Source: CADEEN01 sp963751775
GTDB lineage: Bacteria > Pseudomonadota > Gammaproteobacteria > Burkholderiales > Burkholderiaceae_C
Assembly (NCBI GenBank): GCA_963751775.1
Contig: CAVVVW010000013.1
Location: forward strand, 184,428-248,427
Length of the DNA: 64,000 nucleotides
Direction of reading: 5' to 3'
Part shown: one piece after another, positions 32,204 through 44,095 of the stretch
How positions within the stretch are numbered: the stretch's first letter is position 1
How the letters are laid out: the number at the start of each line of letters is the position of its first letter
The notes under the pieces: generated by a model
What the model was told of the DNA's origin: nothing
Databases searched by the model: none
The model's input: only the letters and a program-made list of their open reading frames with translations
Program-made: the position numbers and the translations under genes

Positions 32204-32307
32204 TGAATCACTTGGGGTTGCCCCGGGTCAAGACCGGCATGCTGGCCTACACTTTGACCGATCGCGTTGTCGTCAATTCAACCCACCCCGCCTGGAGTCA
32301 CCCCATC

Positions 32308-33294
32308 ATGAACAAGAAACCCGTTCGCGTCGCTGTCACCGGTGCCGCCGGCCAGATCGGTTATGCCCTGCTGTTTCGCATTGCCTCGGGCGAGATGCTC
32401 GGCCGCGACCAGCCGGTCATCCTGCAATTGCTCGAGATCGCCGACGAGAAGGCGCAGAACGCACTCAAAGGCGTGATGATGGAACTCGAGGATTGCGCCT
32501 TCCCGCTGCTGGCCGGCATGCAGGCCCACAGCGACCCGACCAGCGCGTTCAAGGACACCGACTACGCGCTGCTCGTCGGCGCGCGGCCGCGCGGCCCGGG
32601 CATGGAGCGCAAGGATCTGCTGTCGGCCAACGCCCAGATCTTCACCGCCCAGGGCAAGGCCCTGAATGCCTCGGCCTCGCGCAACGTGCGCGTGCTGGTG
32701 GTCGGCAACCCGGCCAACACCAACGGCTATATCGCGATGAAGTCGGCGCCGGACCTGCCGCGCAAGAACTTCACCGCCATGCTGCGCCTCGATCACAACC
32801 GCGCTCTGAGCCAGCTCGCGGCCAAGACCGGCAAGGCCGTCGCCGACATCGAAAAGCTCGCCGTCTGGGGCAACCACTCGCCGACGATGTACGCCGATTA
32901 CCGCTTCGCCACGATCGGCGGCAAGTCGGTCAAGGACATGATCAACGACCACGCCTGGAACCGGGATGTGTTCCTGCCCACCGTCGGCAAGCGCGGCGCC
33001 GCGATCATTGCCGCGCGCGGGCTGTCGTCCGCCGCGTCGGCCGCCAACGCGGCCATCGACCACATGCACGACTGGGCTCTGGGCACGAACGGCAAGTGGG
33101 TGACGATGGGCGTGCCCAGCAACGGCGAGTACGGCATCCCGAAGGACGTCATGTTCGGCTTTCCGGTGACCTGCGCCGGCGGCGAGTACAAGCTCGTCGA
33201 GGGCCTGCCGATCGACGAATTCTCGCGCTCGTGCATCGACAAGACGCTGGCCGAGTTGCTGGAAGAGCAGGACGGCGTCAAGCACCTGCTGTGA
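32308..33294 (+). CDS. mdh: Malate dehydrogenase
   Basis: NAD-dependent oxidation of malate to oxaloacetate, 328 residues, LDH/MDH-2 type. Motifs: nucleotide fold VRVAVTGAAGQIGYALLFRI, substrate loop ALLVGARPRGPGMERKDLL, NAD segment VVGNPANTNGY, Asp in AMLRLDHNRALSQLA and catalytic His in AVWGNHSPTMYADY. Start ATG 32308 (MNKKPVRVAVTG) lies behind TGGAG; in-frame extensions upstream are not family-like. The frame is intact. It is divergent from the GntR regulator. Confidence 0.97.
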   Translation: MNKKPVRVAVTGAAGQIGYALLFRIASGEMLGRDQPVILQLLEIADEKAQNALKGVMMELEDCAFPLLAGMQAHSDPTSAFKDTDYALLVGARPRGPGMERKDLLSANAQIFTAQGKALNASASRNVRVLVVGNPANTNGYIAMKSAPDLPRKNFTAMLRLDHNRALSQLAAKTGKAVADIEKLAVWGNHSPTMYADYRFATIGGKSVKDMINDHAWNRDVFLPTVGKRGAAIIAARGLSSAASAANAAIDHMHDWALGTNGKWVTMGVPSNGEYGIPKDVMFGFPVTCAGGEYKLVEGLPIDEFSRSCIDKTLAELLEEQDGVKHLL

Positions 33295-33300
33295 TATGAG

Positions 33301-33390
33301 ACCCCCAAGCTCACTGCGTTCGCTGCCCCCATGGCCCGACGAGGGCCACGGTGTGGCCCTTGGGGCGCTCAGTCCCTTGGGACCGGCCCG
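33301..33390. repeat. Intergenic repeat family member (copy 1)
   Basis: The stretch after mdh contains CCCCCAAGCTCACTGCG, TTCGCTGCCCCC and later GACCGGCCCGGC. Its reverse complement shares blocks, in the same order, with 49915-49993 (GGGCCG, CCCAAG, GAG, CCCTCG, GCAGCGA/GCGCAGCGAGC). Such GC-rich intergenic palindromes are frequent in Burkholderiales genomes. It may act as the mdh terminator. Confidence 0.5.
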
Positions 33391-33401
33391 GCGGTACTGA
33401 G

Positions 33402-34397
33402 ATGACCAAGGTGCACCCGCGGGTCGCGCTGTTCGACGCCGGCGAAACGCCGGCGCAGGCGCTGCCGGTCTGCGACCACTATTGCGGCGTCGAAGCGCGG
33501 ATGCGCAAGAGCCTGGAGCTGCAAGCCGAGCTGGGCCCGGTGTTCGACGTCACGCTCGACGCCGAGGACGGCGCGCCGGTCGGCGGCGAAGTCGAGCATG
33601 CGCTGCTGATCGCCGCGCTGCTGGCCAGCACAGGCAACCGCTTCGGCCGCGTCGGGGTGCGCGTGCTGCCGCTCGATCACCCGCGCTTTGCCGATGTGGC
33701 GCAGATCGTCGTGCAAGCCGGGCGGGCGCCGGCCTACCTGATGTTGCCCAAGCCGCGCGGCGCGGCCGATGTCGCGCGCGCGGCGCAGGCCATCGACCTG
33801 ATGGGCGGCGCGGCGATTCCGCTGCACGCGCTGATCGAGACCCATGGCGCGCTGCACGAGGCGCACGCCATCGCGGCCCACCCGCGCATCGAGTCGCTGT
33901 CGTTCGGCCTGATGGACTTCGTCGCCGCGCACCGCGGCGCGATCGCCGCGTCGGCGATGGGCGTCAAGGGCCAGTTCGAACACCCGCTCGTGGTACGTGC
34001 CAAGCTCGAGATTTCGGCCGCGTGTCATGCCCACAACAAGACCCCGTCGCATTGCGTGGTCACCGAGTTCAAGCATGCCGCGGCCCTGATGGAAGCGGCC
34101 GGCAAGGCCTGCCGGCAGTTCGGATACACGCGCATGTGGAGCATTCACCCGTCGCAGATCCGTCCCATCGTCGACGCCTTCACGCCCACCGTGGCCGAGG
34201 TCGACCTGGCGATCGAGATCATCGCCGCGGCGCAGGCGGCCGACTGGGCGCCGATCAGGCACCACGACACGCTGCACGACCGCGCCAGCTATCGCTACTT
34301 CTGGCAGCTGCTGGAGCGCGCACACCGCACGTCCTACAGCGGCGGTCCGCAGTTGCCGGCCGAGGTGCGCGCGACCTTCTTCACCGACGGCAGCTGA
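33402..34397 (+). CDS. CitE-like HpcH/HpaI aldolase/citrate lyase family protein
   Basis: TIM-barrel CoA-ester lyase family, 331 residues. It probably cleaves or forms an acyl-CoA such as malyl- or citramalyl-CoA. Visible features: metal/substrate segment VFDVTLDAEDGAPVGGEV, barrel strand PLHALIETHGALHEAHAI with the catalytic-type Glu, SLSFGLMDFVAAHRG, and MWSIHPSQIRPIVDAF, the conserved IHP-Q motif near the C terminus. It is not part of a citrate-lyase operon (no citDF), so the true substrate is open. The start MTKVHPRVALFDAG follows a repeat element after mdh. The frame is intact. Confidence 0.88.
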   Translation: MTKVHPRVALFDAGETPAQALPVCDHYCGVEARMRKSLELQAELGPVFDVTLDAEDGAPVGGEVEHALLIAALLASTGNRFGRVGVRVLPLDHPRFADVAQIVVQAGRAPAYLMLPKPRGAADVARAAQAIDLMGGAAIPLHALIETHGALHEAHAIAAHPRIESLSFGLMDFVAAHRGAIAASAMGVKGQFEHPLVVRAKLEISAACHAHNKTPSHCVVTEFKHAAALMEAAGKACRQFGYTRMWSIHPSQIRPIVDAFTPTVAEVDLAIEIIAAAQAADWAPIRHHDTLHDRASYRYFWQLLERAHRTSYSGGPQLPAEVRATFFTDGS

Positions 34398-34407
34398 GGG
34401 CCGCGCG

Positions 34408-34986
34408 GTGCTGGTTCTGCCGACCTTCCCGGCGCCCCTCGAGTTGCACACCAGGCGCTGCGTGCTGCGCCAGTGGCAAGGCGGCGACCTCGAACCGTGG
34501 GCGGCGATGAATGCCGACCCCGAGGTGCGCCGCCACTTTCCCGGCCTGCTCACGCCCGAGGCGGCCGCGGCCGAGGCGGGCCGCTGTCGCGACGCGATCG
34601 CCCAGCGCGGCTGGGGCATGTGGGCGCTGGACTTGCCGGGCGTGATGCCGTTTGCCGGTTTCGTCGGCCTGAACGTGCCGCATTACGACGCGCCCTTCGT
34701 GCCGGCCGTCGAGATCGGCTGGCGCCTGCCGCGTGCCGCCTGGGGCAGCGGCTACGCCAGCGAGGCCGCGCAGGCGGCGCTCGAATTCGCCTTCACCCGG
34801 CTCGGTTTACGCGAAGTGGTCGCCATCGCGGTGCCCGGCAACCAGGCCTCGCTGCGTGTCATGCAGCGGCTGGGCATGGTGCGCGACGAGGCGGGCGACT
34901 TCGACCACCCGCGCATCGAAGCCGGCCATCCACTGCGCCGGCATGTGCTGTACCGCGTTGCGGCGACGGCGCAGCCTGTCGCCTAG
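34408..34986 (+). CDS. GNAT-family N-acetyltransferase (RimJ-like)
   Basis: Acetyl-CoA-dependent transferase of 192 residues, similar to the RimJ/RimL group. Features: LHTRRCVLRQWQGGDLEPWA at the N terminus, the acetyl-CoA loop in EIGWRLPRAAWGSGYASEAA, and the C-terminal GNQASLRVMQRLGMVRDEAG. The substrate is unknown. GTG 34408 is used as start, 10 bases after the preceding gene. Its TAG overlaps the stop of the convergent epimerase gene at the palindrome CTAG. Confidence 0.88.
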   Translation: MLVLPTFPAPLELHTRRCVLRQWQGGDLEPWAAMNADPEVRRHFPGLLTPEAAAAEAGRCRDAIAQRGWGMWALDLPGVMPFAGFVGLNVPHYDAPFVPAVEIGWRLPRAAWGSGYASEAAQAALEFAFTRLGLREVVAIAVPGNQASLRVMQRLGMVRDEAGDFDHPRIEAGHPLRRHVLYRVAATAQPVA

Positions 34987-35988
34987 AGCCCAAGGCGCTC
35001 GAGCGCCTGCGTTTCGCGCTCGGGGCTCAGGCCGGCCTTGCTGAATACCTGCTGAGCGGCCGGCAGGCTGCGGTACCAGGCCAGGGTGTCGGCCACGGTT
35101 TGCGCCAGCGGGCGGGTCGTGAGCCCGGCGGCCTGCGCGGCGCGCGTGTCGGCCAGCGCGAATGCCGCGTGTTCACCGACCGGCGGCAGCCAGAGCGGCA
35201 GATCGGTCCACGGCTGCAGGCCGCAGCGTTCGATCTGCTCTGGGCTCGCCCAGCGCCATTGCGGGCGCGTGCCGGCGGCCGCTGCGCACGCATCCAGCAC
35301 CGCGCCCATCGTCAGCGCCCCGGGTGCCGAGGTGACGTTGAACGGGCCGCTGCGGCCGGCGTCGAGCGCCCGCAGCACGAAGGCCACGACGTCGCGCACG
35401 TCGATGAACTGCACCGGATCCGCGGCCTGGCCCGGCACCAGCAGCGGTTCGCCGTCGGCGGCGCGGGCCACGCGGGCGGGCCAGTAGGTGAAACGTTGCG
35501 TCGGGTCGTGCGGGCCGACGATCAGGCCGGGGCGGATCAGCAAGCGTCCGCGCGTCGCCGATGCGCGCCGTGACGGCGGCTTCACACAGGGCCTTCAGCG
35601 GGCCGTAGGTGCGGCCGTCGACGACCTCGGTGTCGGCGTCGTCGATGCGGGCGAGCGCGCTCTGTTCGTCGTTGGGACGCGAGAAGTCCGCATACACCGA
35701 AATGCTCGAGACGAACGCGTAGCGGCCGACGCGACCTTGCAGGGCATCGGCCATGCGCGCCACGTCGAGCGGCAGGTAGCCGCAGGTGTCGACCACCGCG
35801 TCCCAGGTGCCCGTGGCCAGCGCCGACAGGTCGGTCTTGCGGTCACCGCGGCGCAACTGCACGCCCTGCGGCCACGACGCGGCTGTCTGGCCGCGATTGA
35901 AGACCGTGACCTGGTCGCCGCGCGCGACGGCGGCCTCGACCAGATGGCGGCCGACGAACAACGAGCCGCCGATCACCAACAACTTCAT
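34983..35988 (-). CDS. NAD-dependent epimerase/dehydratase family protein
   Basis: Extended short-chain dehydrogenase fold, about 334 residues. The cofactor-binding start is MKLLVIGGSLFVGRHLVEAA, then VVDTCGYLPLDVARMADAL, a YAFVSSISVYADF catalytic-type region, and in a second frame LIRPGLIVGPHDPTQRFTYW. One base too many lies near 35555. The product resembles uncharacterised isoflavone-reductase or sugar-epimerase relatives, substrate unknown. Its ATG overlaps the sbcB stop (ATGA), suggesting co-translation. Confidence 0.82.
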
Positions 35989-37402
35989 GCGCTGCCCGCG
36001 GCGGCGGCTGCCGCCTCGCCCCAGCGCCGCAACTCGGCCAGCACGGCGCGACCGCGTTCGTCGGTCGTCGCCTCCAACGCGGCGATGCGCTCGAACCAGG
36101 CCGGCGCCTGCAGCCAGCGCTGGCGGCAATGGTCGCGCCAGCGCTGCCGATCGGCAGGCGTCGAGCGAATCGGGGTGGTTGCGGGCGCGAAAGCGCAGCA
36201 GCAGTTCGTCGAGCCGCGGGTCGTTGAAGGCCGGGTGGCGCTCGGCCAGACGCTCCGGCGGCAACGCGCGCAGGCGCTGCAGGGCGCGGCGGTCTTCGTT
36301 GTCGAGAAAGCCGCCGTACAGGTCCTCGTCGACGTCGATCGGCTCGCTCGGCGCCGGGCGTTCGTAGACCTCGGGCCAGATGCCGGCCATCGAATTGGCC
36401 TGGCGCATCGCGACCTCGGCGTGGCGCAGCGATTGGTCGAGGTCGATGCCCCAGCGCGTGGTCGCCGCACCGAGCGTCTTCAGGTTGCCGATCACGATCG
36501 GCGACTTGTTCAGGTGGATGGTCTTGATCGGCAGTCGGGTCTGCCCCGCCGGCAGCGCGTCGGCGGCAGCTGAACAGCCGTTCGCGAATCGCCTTGGCGT
36601 TGAGCGCGAACAGCTCGCGCGGGTCGTGCGCCAGGTCCCAGACGATGACCTCGTTCTTGAAACTCGGGTGCGGCGCCAGCGGCCAGACCACGGCCATGCA
36701 GCCGCGCTCGACCGGGTAGCGCCCCGACAGGTGCACGAACGGCCGGCCGACGCCCATCTCGTCGATCACGGCCTGCTTCCGGTGCAACTTCAGGCAATGC
36801 GCCCACAGCTTGGGCTGGCTGGCCTTGACCAGCCGCGCCAGCGCGATCGTCGCGCGCACATCCGACATCGCGTCGTGCGCCGCTTCGTGCGCCAGGCCGT
36901 TGGCGGCGGTGAGGTGCTCGAGCTTGAACGACGGCTTGCCGTCGTCGCGCGTCGGCCACTGGATGCCGTCGGGCCGCAGGGCCCAGGCGCAGCGCACCGT
37001 GTCGAGCAGGTCCCAGCGCCCGCATTCGTTCTGCCACTCGCGGGCGTAGGGGTCGATCAGGCAACGCCAGAACAGGTGCCGCGTCACCTCGTCGTCGAAG
37101 CGCAGGCTGTTGTAGCCGCAGCCCACGCTGCCCGGGCGCGCGAGCTGGGCCTCGATGGCGTCGGCGAAGTCGCGCTCGGCCACGCCGCGCTGCTCGCACA
37201 CCTGCGGCGTGATGCCGGTGATCAGGCAGGCCTCGGGCTCGGGCAGCGTGTCGGGCGCCGGGCGGCAGTACAGCGTCAGCGGGGCGTCGATCTCGTTCAG
37301 CTCGGCGTCGGTGCGCAGGCCGGCGAATTGCGCCGGCCGGTCACGGCGCGGCACGACGCCGAAGGTTTCATAGTCGTGCCAGTAAAAGCTGAACGGCGCC
37401 AT
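35985..37402 (-). CDS. sbcB: Exodeoxyribonuclease I
   Basis: 3'-5' single-strand DNA exonuclease in recombination and mismatch repair, about 471 residues. DnaQ-type Exo I motif FYWHDYETFGVVPRRDRPAQ, Exo II GCGYNSLRFDDEVTRHLFWR and Exo III HDAMSDVRATIALARLV; the C-terminal domain starts near VHLSGRYPVERGCMAVVWPL and includes KTIHLNKSPIVIGNLKTLGA. Two +1 errors (near 36565 and 36165) fit the remainder of 2. The start MAPFSFYWHDYETFG at 37402 is 52 bases from the divergent serC. Confidence 0.9.
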
Positions 37403-37453
37403 GTGCCAACGATAATCGAGTTCGGTCCCCTCTTCCCTCTGGAGCTGCTGCCA

Positions 37454-38536
37454 ATGTCCCGCGTCTTCAATTTCAGTGCCGGCCCGGCCGTGCTGCCCGA
37501 AACCGTGCTGCGCCAGGCGGCCGACGAAATGCTCGACTGGCATGGCTCGGGCATGTCGGTGATGGAAATGAGCCACCGCGGCAAGGAATTCATCGCCATC
37601 CACGCCGCCGCCGAAGCCGACCTGCGCGAACTGCTGGCCGTGCCGCCGAACTACAAGGTGCTGTTCATGCAGGGCGGCGCCATCGGCGAGAACGCCATCG
37701 TGCCGATGAACCTGCTGCGCGGCAAAGCCAGCATCGACTTCATCGACACCGGGGAGTGGTCGAAGAAGACGATCAAGGAGGCCAAGCGCTACGCCAAGGT
37801 CAACGTCGCCGCCAGCGCCGAGGCCACCGGTTACGACCGGGTGCCCGCGCGCAGCGACTGGAAGCTCGACCCGAACGCCGCCTATGTGCACATCTGCAGC
37901 AACGAGACGATCGGCGGCGTCGAATACCACTTCACGCCCGACGTCGGCAGCGTGCCGCTGGTGGCCGACATGTCCAGCGACATCCTGTCGCGCCCGATCG
38001 ATGTCGCCCGTTACGGCCTGATCTACGCCGGCGCGCAAAAGAACATCGGCCCGGCCGGGCTGACCATCGTCATCGTGCGCGAAGACCTGCTCGGCCAGGC
38101 CCTGCCCGTCACGCCGTCGGCCTTCGACTACAAGACCGTCGCCGACAACGACTCGATGTACAACACCCCGCCGACCTACGCGATCTACATCGCCGGCCTG
38201 GTGTTCAAGTGGCTCAAGGCCGAGGGCGGGCTGAAGGCGCTGGCCGAGCGCAACCGCGCCAAGGCCGCGCTGCTGTATGAGTACCTCGATGCCAGCCGGT
38301 TCTACGACAACCCGGTGCAGCGCGATTGCCGCTCGCTGATGAACGTGCCGTTCAAGCTGCGCGACGAGTCGCTCGATGCGGCGTTCCTGAAAGGCGCCGA
38401 CGCGCGCGGCCTGCTGCAGCTGAAGGGCCATCGCTCGGTCGGCGGCATGCGCGCGTCGATCTACAACGCGATGCCGATCGACGGCGTGCGCGCGCTGGTG
38501 GCGTACATGAAAGAGTTCGAGGCCGCGCATGGCTGA
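37454..38536 (+). CDS. serC: Phosphoserine aminotransferase
   Basis: PLP enzyme making 3-phosphoserine, 360 residues, also used in pyridoxine synthesis. The start is MSRVFNFSAGPAVLPETVLR; PLP-binding Lys lies in IYAGAQKNIGPAGLTIVIVR; other signatures are HGSGMSVMEMSHRGKEF and YVHICSNETIGGVEY. The frame is intact and length normal. The stop overlaps the next gene (serA-like) by 8 bases, so serine-pathway enzymes form an operon. Confidence 0.97.
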   Translation: MSRVFNFSAGPAVLPETVLRQAADEMLDWHGSGMSVMEMSHRGKEFIAIHAAAEADLRELLAVPPNYKVLFMQGGAIGENAIVPMNLLRGKASIDFIDTGEWSKKTIKEAKRYAKVNVAASAEATGYDRVPARSDWKLDPNAAYVHICSNETIGGVEYHFTPDVGSVPLVADMSSDILSRPIDVARYGLIYAGAQKNIGPAGLTIVIVREDLLGQALPVTPSAFDYKTVADNDSMYNTPPTYAIYIAGLVFKWLKAEGGLKALAERNRAKAALLYEYLDASRFYDNPVQRDCRSLMNVPFKLRDESLDAAFLKGADARGLLQLKGHRSVGGMRASIYNAMPIDGVRALVAYMKEFEAAHG

Positions 38537-39709
38537 GCGGTTCAACGTCCTGGTCCTGAACTCGATCTCGGCCAGCGGCCTGAAGCAACTGCCGGCGGAG
38601 CGCTACCACGCGGCCAAGGACGTGAAGTCGCCCGACGCCGTGCTGCTGCGCTCGGCCGACATGCACGGCATGGACATCCCGGCCAGCGTGCGCGCCATCG
38701 CGCGCGCCGGCGCGGGCACCAACAACATCCCGGTGGCGGCGATGAGTTCGCGCGGCGTGCCGGTGTTCAACGCACCCGGCGCCAACGCCAATGCGGTGAA
38801 GGAACTGGTGTTGGCCGGCATGCTGATGGCCGCGCGCAACCTGCCTGGCGCGCTGCGCTTCGTCGCCGCACTCGACCCGAAGGACAGCCAGCTCGAGCAG
38901 CGGGTCGAAGAGGGCAAGAAGCAGTTCGCCGGCTTCGAGCTCAGCGGCCATACGCTGGGCATCGTCGGGCTGGGCAAGATCGGCTGCCTGGTCGCCGACG
39001 CGGCCATCAAGCTGGGCCTGAACGTGCTCGGCTACGACCCCGACATCACGGTCGACGCGGCCTGGAGCCTGCCCGCGCAGGTCAAGCGCGCGACCAGCGT
39101 GGCCGAGGTCCTGAAGCACGCCAATTTCGTCACCCTGCACGTGCCGCTGGTGGCGGCGACGAAGCACCTGGTCAACGCCGACAACCTGGGCCTGATGAAG
39201 GCCGGCGCCGTGCTGCTGAACTTCTCGCGCGACGGCGTGGTCGACAACGCCGCCGTGCTCGCCAGCCTGGACAAGAAGCACCTGGGCATGTACGTCTGCG
39301 ACTTCCCCAGCGCGGCGCTGCACGGCCACGAGCGCGTGCTGGCGCTGCCGCACCTGGGCGCATCGACGCGCGAAGCCGAAGAGAACTGCGCCGTGATGGT
39401 GGCGATGCAGCTGCGCGACTTCCTCGACCACGGCAACATCGCCAATGCCGTCAACTTTCCGGCCGTGAACATGGCGCGCGAATCGAATTTCCGCGTCGCG
39501 ATCGCGAATGCCAACGTGCCCAACATGCTCGGCCAGATCTCGACCACCATGGCCCAGGCCGGGCTGAACATCCACAACATGGTGAACAAGAGCCGCGGCG
39601 AGATGGCCTACACCCTGGTCGACGTCGAAAGCCCGGTCTCCGAGGCCGTGCTGGCCGGCTGGCGGCCATCGCCGGCGTGCTGTCGGTGCGCTATCTGCCG
39701 CTGGCGTAG
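38529..39709 (+). CDS. serA: D-3-phosphoglycerate dehydrogenase
   Basis: First enzyme of serine synthesis, about 393 residues. Motifs: AIARAGAGTNNIPVAAMSSR, Rossmann LGIVGLGKIGCLVADAAIKL, FVTLHVPLVAATKHLVNADN, NFSRDGVVDN and catalytic LALPHLGASTREAEENCA. A C-terminal ACT domain (PNMLGQISTTMAQAGLNIHN) probably senses serine. A base is missing near 39660: LAGLAAIAGVLSVRYLPLA is restored when one C is added, so the true stop is TAG 39707. Overlap with serC implies coupling. Confidence 0.95.
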
Positions 39710-39718
39710 GCCGGTGAG

Positions 39719-39744
39719 AAGTATGTAAACTCGATAGCATACTT
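39719..39744. promoter_or_regulatory. Inverted-repeat operator before vapBC
   Basis: AAGTATG, 12 bases, CATACTT: perfect 7-base arms ending 13 bases before the antitoxin ATG. AbrB-type antitoxins bind such palindromes in their own promoters. The T run after the right arm also makes a weak serA terminator possible. Confidence 0.55.
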
Positions 39745-39757
39745 TTTGGAGCATGCG

Positions 39758-40003
39758 ATGGAAGCCACGGTGGCCGAGCGCGGCCAGATCACCTTGCCCA
39801 AGGCAGCACGCGACGCCCTCGGGCTGACCAAGGGTACCAAGCTGAAGATCGAGGTCGAGGACGGACGCATCGTGATCCGCAAGGATGTCAAGGATGCACT
39901 GTCGCGCGTGCGTGGGCGCTTCAAGTTGCCGCCCGGCGTGACGACCGACGACATCATGCGCGAGCTGCGCGGCCGCGCTCCAGGCGATCCGGTGGACCTC
40001 TGA
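39758..40003 (+). CDS. vapB: AbrB/MazE-fold antitoxin (VapB)
   Basis: DNA-binding antitoxin of 81 residues. The swapped-hairpin domain is MEATVAERGQITLPKAARDA, LGLTKGTKLKIEVEDGRIVI; the C-terminal tail (GRFKLPPGVTTDDIMRELRG) would wrap the toxin. ATG 39758 has GGAG six bases upstream, which favours it over TTG 39746. An inverted repeat lies just upstream, and the toxin starts 14 bases after the stop. Confidence 0.88.
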   Translation: MEATVAERGQITLPKAARDALGLTKGTKLKIEVEDGRIVIRKDVKDALSRVRGRFKLPPGVTTDDIMRELRGRAPGDPVDL

Positions 40004-40016
40004 GCGGCCAGCGCCC

Positions 40017-40439
40017 GTGATCGCAGTGGATACCTCGATCATCGTCGACCTGCTGGGCGACGATGCCATGGCCGACGCCGCCGAGACCTGCTTGCGCACG
40101 GCGCTGACGCGCGGGCCCGTGGTGGCCTGCGCGGTGGTCGTGAGCGAGGTCGTGGCCGGTCTCGGCCGCGGCTCGCAACTGCTGGATACGCTGGAGGAAG
40201 TCGGCATCAGCTACTCGCCGCTCGAGCTTCGTTCCGCCGCGCGGGCGGGCGAGATGCAGCGCCGCTATAACGAGCGCATCCGCAGCGCTGGCCGCACCCT
40301 GCGCTCGCCTCGCACCATGCCAGACTTCCTCATCGGCGCCCACGCCCTGCTCCAGTGCAGCGCCCTGATCACCCGCGATGCGGGCTTCTTCCGCGATTAT
40401 TTCAAGGGACTCAAAGTCATCGTCCCGAAAGCCGGCTGA
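40017..40439 (+). CDS. vapC: PIN-domain ribonuclease toxin (VapC)
   Basis: Toxin of 140 residues with the PIN acidic residues: IAVDTSIIVDLLG (first Asp), VVSEVVAGLGRG (Glu), TMPDFLIGAHALLQ (Asp) and ALITRDAGFFRDYF (Asp). Members cleave RNA, often tRNA or rRNA; the target here is unknown. GTG start 40017. It sits directly upstream of acnA (36 bases), so read-through from the TA promoter may reach acnA. Confidence 0.9.
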   Translation: MIAVDTSIIVDLLGDDAMADAAETCLRTALTRGPVVACAVVVSEVVAGLGRGSQLLDTLEEVGISYSPLELRSAARAGEMQRRYNERIRSAGRTLRSPRTMPDFLIGAHALLQCSALITRDAGFFRDYFKGLKVIVPKAG

Positions 40440-40474
40440 ACCACACTTCAGCACCCACCCCACGAACGCCCACC

Positions 40475-43193
<2,719 letters not shown>

Positions 43194-43240
43194 GCGTCGG
43201 CACTGCCTACACGGCACCGAAGCAGCCCGCACCGAGCCTC

Positions 43241-43943
43241 ATGCAACTTGCGCTGTTTGACCTCGATCACACGCTGCTCAGCGGGGACAGCGATGTGCTT
43301 TGGTGCGACTTCCTGTTCGAGCTGGGCCTGATCGACGCCGCGTTCAGACAACGCAGCGTGGACATGGCCCAGAACTATGGCGCGGGCACGGTCATCCCCA
43401 AGGACTACTACAACTTCTATGCCAGCACGATGACGGGTCGCACACCCTCGGCGCTTGCAGCCGTTGCGCGAACGCTTCTTGAACGAGTGGATTCGGCCGC
43501 GGATTCCGGACGATGCGCGCGCATTGCTGCAGCGCCATCGAGACGCAGGCGACACCTTGGTGCTGACCACCGCCACCAGTCGCGTGATCAGCGAGTTGAC
43601 CGCTGCCGATCTGCGTGTCGATCACTACATCTGCACCGAACTCGAACAAGTCGACGGAAGTTTCACGGGCAAGACTTCGGGCGTGCTGAACATCCGCAGC
43701 GGCAAGGTCGATCGGCTGCGCCAATGGCTGTCGGAAATGGGACTTCCGGAGCAAACGCTGGCCGAGGCCAGCTTCTACAGCGATTCGATCAACGACATGG
43801 CGCTGCTCAGCGTCGTGCGCCGCCCGGTCGTGGTCGATCCGGACGCCAGGCTCGAATCGACCGCGCGCTGGAAAGGCTGGAGCGTGCTGCGCTTGAATCG
43901 AGGCCCCGGTAGCGTACACGAGCGACGCAAGGTGCCGCATTAG
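43241..43943 (+). CDS. HAD-superfamily phosphatase (SerB-like, IB subfamily)
   Basis: Hydrolase of about 233 residues. HAD motif I is LALFDLDHTLLSGDSD with nucleophile Asp, motif II LTTATSRVISELTAADL, motif III/IV ASFYSDSINDMALLSVVRRP. The cap-region segment is CDFLFELGLIDAAFRQRSVD. The type is close to phosphoserine phosphatase-like proteins common in betaproteobacteria; substrate unknown. One extra base near 43470 breaks the frame. ATG 43241 is chosen over GTG 43190 because the HAD fold begins directly after it. Confidence 0.85.
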
Positions 43944-43948
43944 GTTCC

Positions 43949-43975
43949 GTTCGCACTGCGGTCTGTAGTGCGAAC
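43949..43975. repeat. Perfect inverted repeat after the HAD gene
   Basis: GTTCGCACT, 9 bases, AGTGCGAAC: perfect 9-base arms starting 5 bases after the stop at 43943. No T run follows, so it is a hairpin or operator rather than a classical terminator. A second hairpin GCAGCC-CTGGA-GGCTGC lies about 40 bases on. Confidence 0.6.
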
Positions 43976-44095
43976 CGGCCGTAGGCTGCGGGGCTCGTTC
44001 CTCGGCGCCCGAGGCAGCCCTGGAGGCTGCGGGCGGCGAGACATTGGCATACGATGCAGGCCGAGGTCCTGTTACAGGGACATTGGGAGCCGAGC

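Noticed and set aside
29430..33299. About 1,290-codon plus-strand open frame over the RND, adaptor and gntR genes and into mdh
   Set aside because: Antisense to three conserved genes and out of frame with mdh; typical shadow in GC-rich DNA.
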